DNA of 11,467 nt, from assembly GCA_947629895.1 (NCBI GenBank), contig CANRFP010000040.1, positions 1 to 11,467 of the forward strand, read 5' to 3'. Below the pieces are notes generated by a model. The model made no database searches. It was not told the origin of the DNA and saw nothing but the letters and a program-made list of their open reading frames with translations. This document shows positions 5,236 through 9,583 of the stretch, in pieces (position 1 is the first letter of the stretch; the number at the start of each line of letters is the position of its first letter). The stretch comes from an uncultured Clostridia bacterium. Lineage in GTDB: Bacteria > Bacillota_A > Clostridia > Christensenellales > UBA1242. The translations under genes and the position numbers were made by a program.

Positions 5236-6090
5236 TTATTGTTTTCCGCCGCCAGAGAGTTCTCTTTCAAACTTTTTATTTTGATTTGCCACATCTTGAA
5301 CCAATTTAGGAGTTTCACCTTTCATTTTTTGATAGAATTCTGGACCTTGTCGGCTGAATGTTGTAACTGCGTTCAGCACAAATTTGGAATTAAATTTTGA
5401 CCAATTGGAACAGTCAAAAATTAAGTCTGCCTTTTTGCTCGCCTCCTCCAAAGTTCCATTTGATAACGTTTCCATTAACTCAACAGCGCTTTGAAACTCT
5501 TTGCTTGATGTGAGAGCATTGTCAGCAACATATCGTTCCCATTCTTTAGCCATCTTTGGGAAAACCAATTTTTCACCCTTTTCAATCAATGTGGGAACAA
5601 GCTCTGCCAACTTTTGAGTTTCTTCAAGTTTTTCTGCCGTCCATTCTTTTTCTTTGTTTAGATAATCAAGTTCGGCTTTGGCTTCTTCTATGGCAAACTC
5701 CTTTCCAAATAACAATCCGTCTTTCACATAAAGGTCATTTTCATCATACCAAGGGTTTTCAAAAATCACTTCTTTAGTTTCTGCATCAACAATTGATTTA
5801 ATGCCGTGGTTGTTTATGCCAGTGATTGGATAAGAACCATTGCCCACAACTATTTTGCCATTTTCCAGTTTATAAACTGCTGTTTTTGTTTCAAAACCTT
5901 TCTTACCTAAACCAATTTCAATCTTCACTGTTCTGCCACTTGCATCTTTAAGTTTTGCAAGAGTGTCAGTTTTTTCTGGAAAATCTGTTCTGTTTTCCAG
6001 TGCTTGCAAATGTGTTTGAGCCTGTTCAATTTCTTTATCAATCCTTTTTTGATATGACCTTAAACTTTGTAATTCAGCATTAAAATCCAT
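5236..6090 (-). CDS. unknown protein, paralogue 1 of a two-member family, 284 aa
   Basis: I do not recognise this family. It is clearly paralogous to the gene at 7941-8798. Shared blocks are RTDFPEKTDTLAKL (34-47), SGRTV (51-55), VDAET.EVIF.NP (101-113), IEKGEKL.FP (169-178), METL.NG (206-212), GPEFY (249-253) and the identical C-terminus FERELSGGGKQ (274-284). The N-terminal ~35 residues look like a charged coiled coil. A beta-rich middle (about 50-115) with a hydrophobic/Gly pattern follows, then an alpha-helical C-terminal half. There is no signal peptide or membrane segment, so it is probably cytoplasmic. ATG at 6090 is preceded on the minus strand by AAGGAG, and a TTGACA/TTTAAT promoter lies at 6138-6110. 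Confidence 0.85.
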   Translation of the reverse strand: MDFNAELQSLRSYQKRIDKEIEQAQTHLQALENRTDFPEKTDTLAKLKDASGRTVKIEIGLGKKGFETKTAVYKLENGKIVVGNGSYPITGINNHGIKSIVDAETKEVIFENPWYDENDLYVKDGLLFGKEFAIEEAKAELDYLNKEKEWTAEKLEETQKLAELVPTLIEKGEKLVFPKMAKEWERYVADNALTSSKEFQSAVELMETLSNGTLEEASKKADLIFDCSNWSKFNSKFVLNAVTTFSRQGPEFYQKMKGETPKLVQDVANQNKKFERELSGGGKQ

Positions 6091-6109
6091 ATTTTCACTC
6101 CTTTTTTAA

Positions 6110-6138
6110 ATTAAAATTGAAAGGAAAAGGTTTGTCAA
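6110..6138 (-). promoter_or_regulatory. promoter of paralogue 1
   Basis: On the minus strand: TTGACA (6138-6133), 17 bases, TTTAAT (6115-6110). The upstream context GAAAACTCTTGACAAA is nearly the same as in front of paralogue 2 (GAAAATCTCTTGACAAA), so the promoters appear to have been duplicated with the genes. Confidence 0.7.
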
Positions 6139-6233
6139 GAGTTTTCTAATAAAAAGTTATTATACGGATATTTAGGCAATTTAGAGCGCAAAACATAACG
6201 TGTTTTTATGACAAGTTTATTTTGGAGGAAGTG

Positions 6234-6262
6234 TTGACTTTGCAAACTTGTTATGTTATACT
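6234..6262 (+). promoter_or_regulatory. promoter of the 253-aa gene
   Basis: TTGACT (6234-6239), 17 bases, TATACT (6257-6262). The -35 to -10 interval contains AAACTTGTTATGTT (6244-6257). Its reverse complement AACATAACAAGTTT appears in two pieces upstream (AACATAAC at about 6192-6199 and ACAAGTTT at 6211-6218), which suggests an operator. Confidence 0.75.
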
Positions 6263-6281
6263 TAAAGCCAAGGAGTAAATT

Positions 6282-7043
6282 ATGGAAAAGAATAAAAGCA
6301 TTGAAAAAGAAATTTTGGCGGATATTCAAGCAGGACAATTTATTGTGGGATTGGGAAAGGTTATGCTTGCAGACATTAAGAAAACATCAACAATTGAATA
6401 TGTGACGGATGCCGCAACTAAAAAAATTGACTACTCATTAAACACTCCAAGATATGTTGCTGTTCCGGAAGAATATCACAGCAAATGTTGGGTGGCTCAA
6501 GATGAAGAAAAAAACAGGCTGGATTCTTTTAGAGGAAAAGTTGCACAGTTTAGGAAGTTAGAATATTTCAGCAAATCAACTTTGAAAGAGATGGATAATC
6601 TTATTAAGGATATTATCACTTACAGCATTCAAAAAGGCTATCAAGGCACTGCAAGTGAATTTTTGCGCTATTATGCAAACGGAGCAACTGTGGCCACTGA
6701 TAAGGGAAAGGATGAATTTATCATGAATGCTGTCAAAGGAATAATTGGTGGCTATGCAAAAAGAACTTTGCTGACGGGAGAGTGGTATGGTGACAGAGCC
6801 GCAGTTACAATATATGAAGCACAACATGGCGACTTTGGAACCATGGCTCAAACTTTGTCTGAAAAAGAGTTGATTGAAACATTTAACACAACGCCTGCTA
6901 AAATTGAAGATATAGAAAACATTACCATTGAAAAACTTTGCTCTAAACACAAAGATTTGCCATATCGTCCACTCACAAAAGAAATGTGTGACAAAGAAGC
7001 GGCACGAATTGACAAACAACGTGCAAATCGAAATTTGAGATAA
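6282..7043 (+). CDS. unknown protein, 253 aa, between the two paralogues
   Basis: I do not recognise this protein. ATG at 6282 follows AAGGAG (6270-6275) and a good promoter. The product is soluble and lysine-rich, without signal or membrane segments. The N-terminal 40 residues are helical. A short beta section (DYSLNTPRYVAVPEEYH) is followed by a long helical region with FLRYYANGATVATDKGKDE and the small-residue turn IIGGYAKR. The end is strongly basic (AARIDKQRANRNLR). It is transcribed divergently from paralogue 1 and is followed by its own terminator at 7053-7080. Its position between two paralogues suggests a functional or mobile link, but nothing in the sequence proves it. Confidence 0.8.
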   Translation: MEKNKSIEKEILADIQAGQFIVGLGKVMLADIKKTSTIEYVTDAATKKIDYSLNTPRYVAVPEEYHSKCWVAQDEEKNRLDSFRGKVAQFRKLEYFSKSTLKEMDNLIKDIITYSIQKGYQGTASEFLRYYANGATVATDKGKDEFIMNAVKGIIGGYAKRTLLTGEWYGDRAAVTIYEAQHGDFGTMAQTLSEKELIETFNTTPAKIEDIENITIEKLCSKHKDLPYRPLTKEMCDKEAARIDKQRANRNLR

Positions 7044-7052
7044 CTAACTTGG

Positions 7053-7080
7053 CGGCGGTCCAAAAGGGCTGCCGTTTTTT
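7053..7080 (+). terminator. intrinsic terminator of the 253-aa gene
   Basis: CGGCGGTCC (7053-7061), loop AAAA, GGGCTGCCG (7066-7074): nine pairs including two G-T wobbles, followed by six T. Confidence 0.9.
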
Positions 7081-7203
7081 AAAGTTTTTCGCAGTTTTGC
7101 ATATGATAGCTTTTTGAAAAGAGTATTTTTTCGAAAAGTATTTTGAAATTGGTAAAATAATTAAAATTTTAATAAAAATTTATGTGCAAAGCGTTGATTT
7201 ATT

Positions 7204-7212
7204 TGTTATAAT
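7204..7212 (+). promoter_or_regulatory. extended -10 promoter, leaderless start
   Basis: TGTTATAAT at 7204-7212, with the ATG of a 25-codon ORF at 7219, exactly the same spacing as at the polymerase gene. GTTGATTT lies just upstream in both cases, but too close to act as a -35. The rest of 7081-7203 is AT-rich and shows no other gene. Confidence 0.6.
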
Positions 7213-7218
7213 GAAACT

Positions 7219-7296
7219 ATGAAACAAATAATTATAAATTCTATTCAAGAAATGAATACATATTTGGATAGGCTTAGGAAAGAATTTAAAATCTGA
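7219..7296 (+). CDS. 25-codon leaderless mini-ORF (possible leader peptide)
   Basis: ATG at 7219 lies at the predicted transcription start (6 bases after the -10), and the frame runs 25 codons to TGA at 7294-7296. The stop overlaps GAGGAG, the Shine-Dalgarno of the HAD gene at 7306. The encoded peptide starts MKQIIINSIQEMNTYL and ends basic (RLRKEFKI), consistent with a short amphipathic helix. It may be a real small protein coupling translation to the next gene, or a chance ORF in a leader. It contains no run of a single amino acid such as classical attenuators use. Confidence 0.4.
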   Translation: MKQIIINSIQEMNTYLDRLRKEFKI

Positions 7297-7305
7297 GGAG
7301 TAAAA

Positions 7306-7890
7306 ATGGCAACAATTTTAATTGACGTGGATGATGTTGTTTGCACAAATCATTTTGTCCCTGTTGTTAATGATTATTTGAAAAAGAATTATAAGGAAGA
7401 TGATTTTAAGATTGCACATTTGGAGCAAGAACTTTTTCCATCCAAAAAAGAAAGGGATAAGTTTAATGATTTCTATATAACAGTTGATTCATATGAAAAA
7501 TGTGAATTAAAAAAGGGCTGTTATGAAGTTCTTAAAAGGCTGATTACAAAATACAGAGTTCTTTTTCTTAGTAGTGCTTGTCATGACGAAAGGAAATTGG
7601 AGTTTGGCAGACAATTTACTGACAAATGGAAATTTTTACTCACAAAACTTCCTTTCTTTCCACCTGAAAATATAATATTTGCTGCACAAAAAGATGTGTT
7701 CATTGCTGATATGCTGGTTGACGATAGACTTGAAAATTTGAAAGGAAATTATAAATACAAAGTTTTATTTACTTGCTTTCATAATAAAAACATTCCAGAT
7801 GAAAAACTAACTGAACTTGGCATTCTTCGAGTGAATGATTGGTTTGAGTTGGAAAAATTGATAAACCAAGTCACAAAATTAAGCAAATAA
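7306..7890 (+). CDS. HAD-family 5'(3')-deoxyribonucleotidase-like phosphatase
   Basis: The 194-aa protein has HAD motif I at residues 7-10 (DVDD, in ILIDVDDVV; D7 nucleophile and D9 acid/base), motif II S89/S90 in VLFLSSA, a candidate motif III lysine (K129 in AAQKDVF), and motif IV ADMLVDDRLENL (D139-D140). This arrangement with VDDR is typical of the NT5C-type cytosolic 5'-nucleotidase group, which removes phosphate from (deoxy)nucleoside monophosphates. The true substrate is uncertain. ATG at 7306 has GAGGAG upstream, overlapping the mini-ORF stop. Transcription from the promoter at 7204-7212 should end at 7910-7938. Confidence 0.8.
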   Translation: MATILIDVDDVVCTNHFVPVVNDYLKKNYKEDDFKIAHLEQELFPSKKERDKFNDFYITVDSYEKCELKKGCYEVLKRLITKYRVLFLSSACHDERKLEFGRQFTDKWKFLLTKLPFFPPENIIFAAQKDVFIADMLVDDRLENLKGNYKYKVLFTCFHNKNIPDEKLTELGILRVNDWFELEKLINQVTKLSK

Positions 7891-7909
7891 CACTTCTTTT
7901 TGGAACAAT

Positions 7910-7938
7910 AAAAAAATCGAGGGTTGCTCGATTTTTTT
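7910..7938. terminator. bidirectional intrinsic terminator
   Basis: AAAAAAATCGAG-GGTTG-CTCGATTTTTTT: perfect 12-bp stem with A-run and T-run, so it can end transcription of both the HAD gene and the convergent paralogue 2. Confidence 0.9.
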
Positions 7939-7940
7939 GT

Positions 7941-8798
7941 TTATTGTTTTCCACCACCAGAAAGTTCTCTTTCAAAGGTTTGATTTTCTCTTTCTATTTT
8001 TTGTAACCATTCTGGATTTTCATGTTCAACTTCTTTATAAAATTCTGGGCCACGCTTACTGAAATTTGTAATAATAGTCATGGTCGTGTTATAACTCAGT
8101 GCTGAATGGTTGGCCTTATCTAGAACTTCTTTGGCTTGTTCAACAGTTCCGCCATTTGCCAAAGTTTCCATAATTTCAAGAGCGTTGTCAAGTTCAAGTC
8201 CTCTGTAAAGATCTGTTGCTCTTTTTGCAACACATTCTTTCCATTTATCCGCACGTTGTGGGAAAATTAATTTTTCACCTTTTTCTATCCATGCAGGCAC
8301 CTTTTCTATTGCCTCCAATGTTTCTTTATAATCATTTTCCCAATATTCTTTGGACCTAATTTGTGAATCAACTTCCGCTTCGGCTTCTTGAACAGCGGCT
8401 TCTCTTCCAAGCAACATGCCATATTGCACAGCAATGTCATAGTTGTAATAAGGGTTATCAAAAATAACTTCCCCGGTTTCTGCATCAACCATTCTTTCAA
8501 CCCCTTGGTTTTTGTCGCCAATTAGCGGATAAGAAACTCCTTTTGTATTGATTCTTCCACCCACAAATTCATAAGCGGTTGTTTCTTTCCCATAATGGCT
8601 ATACACTTCCACGGTTCGGCCACTTGATTTTTCAAGTTTTGCAAGTGTATCAGTTTTTTCTGGGAAATCTGTTCTTGCCTTTATTGCTTCCAGCCAAGCA
8701 CGAGCATGTTCAATTTTGTTGTTCAATTCTGATAACAGCCTGTCCAATTCTTCTTTTTTTTCTTTTTTTACATTTTGAAAATAAGCATTAATATCCAT
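7941..8798 (-). CDS. unknown protein, paralogue 2, 285 aa
   Basis: Paralogue of the gene at 5236-6090, with the same architecture and about the same length. Shared blocks are RTDFPEKTDTLAKL (42-55), VDAETGEVIF (104-113), IEKGEKLIFP (171-180), METLANG (210-216), GPEFY (250-254) and the identical C-terminal FERELSGGGKQ (275-285). The N-terminal ~35 residues are strongly charged and coiled-coil-like. I chose ATG at 8798, giving MDINAYF, because it matches MDFNAEL of paralogue 1 and has AAGGAG upstream; an in-frame ATG at 8819 would overlap the promoter -10. The -35/-10 spacer contains nine consecutive G:C pairs, so expression may be phase-variable. The function is unknown. Confidence 0.85.
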   Translation of the reverse strand: MDINAYFQNVKKEKKEELDRLLSELNNKIEHARAWLEAIKARTDFPEKTDTLAKLEKSSGRTVEVYSHYGKETTAYEFVGGRINTKGVSYPLIGDKNQGVERMVDAETGEVIFDNPYYNYDIAVQYGMLLGREAAVQEAEAEVDSQIRSKEYWENDYKETLEAIEKVPAWIEKGEKLIFPQRADKWKECVAKRATDLYRGLELDNALEIMETLANGGTVEQAKEVLDKANHSALSYNTTMTIITNFSKRGPEFYKEVEHENPEWLQKIERENQTFERELSGGGKQ

Positions 8799-8818
8799 TT
8801 TTCTCTCCTTCACCTTCA

Positions 8819-8848
8819 ATTATACTCGGGGGGGGGAAAATTTGTCAA
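8819..8848 (-). promoter_or_regulatory. promoter of paralogue 2 with a C9/G9 homopolymer in the spacer
   Basis: On the minus strand: perfect TTGACA (8848-8843), 18-base spacer, perfect TATAAT (8824-8819). The spacer is AATTTT, nine C (G on the plus strand, 8828-8836), then GAG. A gain or loss of one base would move the spacer between 17 and 19. Such tracts between -35 and -10 are known phase-variation switches, for example in Neisseria porA and opc. Confidence 0.85.
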
Positions 8849-8905
8849 GAGATTTTCAAAAAAATTGAAAAAATGACAAAATATTTTTTAAATTTCATTA
8901 ACTTG

Positions 8906-8914
8906 TGTTATTAT
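8906..8914 (+). promoter_or_regulatory. extended -10-like element
   Basis: TGTTATTAT fits TGnTATaAT with one mismatch and lies 20 bases before the ATG at 8935. No good -35 is seen. Confidence 0.4.
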
Positions 8915-8934
8915 TGTTAAGGGAATTTGTTTTT

Positions 8935-9198
8935 ATGAATAAAAAATACGATTTAATTATTGTTGGAATGGGGCCAAGCGGTGTGTTTTGTGCGTATGAA
9001 CTCATACAAAAAAACAAACACAAAATTTTTAAAAATGTTGCCACAAGTGGGCTGGCAACCACTATGAGAGATTATATTGATGGCAAAATGAGCGAAAAAG
9101 ATTACAACTTGCTTTTGAACTGGCACTTTGCAACTTGCGAAAGGGCAGACCAACTTGGATATAGTTCGCATTTACTTTATATTTGCAAAAAACTTTGA
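8935..9198 (+). pseudogene. chimeric remnant: FAD-oxidoreductase N-terminus joined to an unrelated C-terminus
   Basis: The 87-aa ORF starts at ATG 8935 after AAGGGA. Residues 4-27 (YDLIIVGMGPSGVFCAYEL and a few more) are the beta-alpha start of an FAD/NAD(P)-dependent oxidoreductase with GxGxxG-like GMGPSG. The second strand and the rest of the fold, usually about 400 residues, are absent. From about residue 31 the sequence changes (NVATSGLATTMRDYIDG ... WHFATCERADQLGYSS ... LLYICKKL). From memory this resembles the C-terminal end of class I SAM methyltransferases, but I cannot verify it. The ORF therefore looks like a deletion fusion of two genes, though it remains open and has expression signals. 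The terminator at 9242-9270 follows. Confidence 0.6.
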
Positions 9199-9241
9199 AT
9201 TTTGAATTTTTAAGTGCAGAAATCTAAAAGTTGTTTAAAAT

Positions 9242-9270
9242 AAAAAAATCGAGATTTGCTCGATTTTTTT
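9242..9270. terminator. bidirectional intrinsic terminator
   Basis: AAAAAAATCGAG-ATTTG-CTCGATTTTTTT, nearly identical to 7910-7938. On the minus strand it follows the CCA end of the tRNA-Leu half by two bases; on the plus strand it follows the chimeric ORF. Confidence 0.9.
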
Positions 9271-9272
9271 GT

Positions 9273-9327
9273 TGGTGCCGGAGGAGGGGGTCGAACCCTC
9301 ATGAAGTTGCCCTCGCGGGATTTTGAG
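9273..9327 (-). pseudogene. 3' half of tRNA-Leu(CAA)
   Basis: On the minus strand: anticodon loop CTCAAAA (9327-9321, anticodon CAA), 3' anticodon stem TCCCG, a long class-II variable arm (9315-9301), T-arm GAGGG-TTCGACC-CCCTC (9300-9284), acceptor strand CTCCGGC (9283-9277), discriminator A, and CCA (9275-9273). The 5' anticodon stem should be CGGGA but the sequence there is GAAAA. No acceptor 5' strand GCCGGAG or D-arm occurs between here and the promoter at 9447-9475. The tRNA is cut exactly at the 5' edge of the anticodon loop, as happens when an element recombines into a tRNA gene. Its own promoter and terminator are in place, so it is probably transcribed, but not as a functional tRNA by itself. 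Confidence 0.8.
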
Positions 9328-9336
9328 TTTTCTAAT

Positions 9337-9375
9337 CAACTTGTCATTTGTTCTCTTTTGATGACAAATAAGTTG
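9337..9375 (-). ncRNA. hairpin 5' of the tRNA-Leu half, within the same predicted transcript
   Basis: CAACTT...AAGTTG (9337-9342 with 9370-9375) plus ATTTGT/ACAAAT (9346-9351 with 9364-9369) form a 12-bp stem with a three-base bulge on one side. A second small hairpin is AAAGAC/GTCTTT (9403-9408 with 9414-9419). With the promoter (9475-9447), tRNA half and terminator, they make up a predicted RNA of about 200 bases on the minus strand. No known RNA family is recognised. Confidence 0.4.
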
Positions 9376-9446
9376 TTTTGTTCCCCTGAACGCCCCGAAA
9401 ATAAAGACAAATCGTCTTTTGCACCTGTTAAGTTTTGTCGTTTTAT

Positions 9447-9475
9447 ATTATATCATACTTTTTAAGTTTTTGCAA
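9447..9475 (-). promoter_or_regulatory. promoter reading into the tRNA-Leu half
   Basis: On the minus strand: TTGCAA (9475-9470), 17 bases, perfect TATAAT (9452-9447) preceded by TG-A, giving the extended -10 TGATATAAT. Predicted transcript start is near 9440. It diverges from the OLD-family gene. Confidence 0.7.
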
Positions 9476-9523
9476 TTTATTTTTGCATTTTGCAACTTTT
9501 CGTTAGAAAAATTTCGTTTTGCA
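9468..9523 (+). repeat. four TTTTGCA repeats upstream of the OLD-family gene
   Basis: TTTTGCA occurs at 9468-9474, 9481-9487, 9488-9494 and 9517-9523, between the divergent minus-strand promoter and the plus-strand -10. The first copy overlaps the minus-strand -35. They could be binding sites for a shared regulator, or simple AT-rich redundancy. Confidence 0.35.
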
Positions 9524-9555
9524 TTGAAGTTTTTAATGCATTTTTTTAAATTATG

Positions 9556-9564
9556 TGTTATAAT
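9556..9564 (+). promoter_or_regulatory. extended -10 promoter of the OLD-family gene
   Basis: TGTTATAAT at 9556-9564, with predicted start near 9571 just before GGAGGAAG. This supports ATG 9584 as the start codon, because any earlier in-frame start would lie upstream of the transcript. Confidence 0.65.
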
Positions 9565-9583
9565 GGTGTATCGGAGGAAGCAA

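Noticed and set aside
8799..8819. Start of paralogue 2 at 8819
   Set aside because: That ATG overlaps the promoter -10, while 8798 has AAGGAG and aligns with the start of paralogue 1.
9328..9440. Group I intron interrupting tRNA-Leu in the anticodon loop
   Set aside because: No 5' exon (acceptor GCCGGAG, D-arm) is found upstream on the minus strand before the promoter, and the interval is too short with no intron core.
9256..9465. Plus-strand ORF of 69 codons
   Set aside because: It covers the terminator and the tRNA-Leu half on the other strand and has no start signal; it is a chance frame.
9419..9583. Upstream extension of the OLD-family protein
   Set aside because: It would add a hydrophobic, Phe-rich stretch from AT-rich promoter DNA; the -10 at 9559 and GGAGG at 9573 support ATG 9584.
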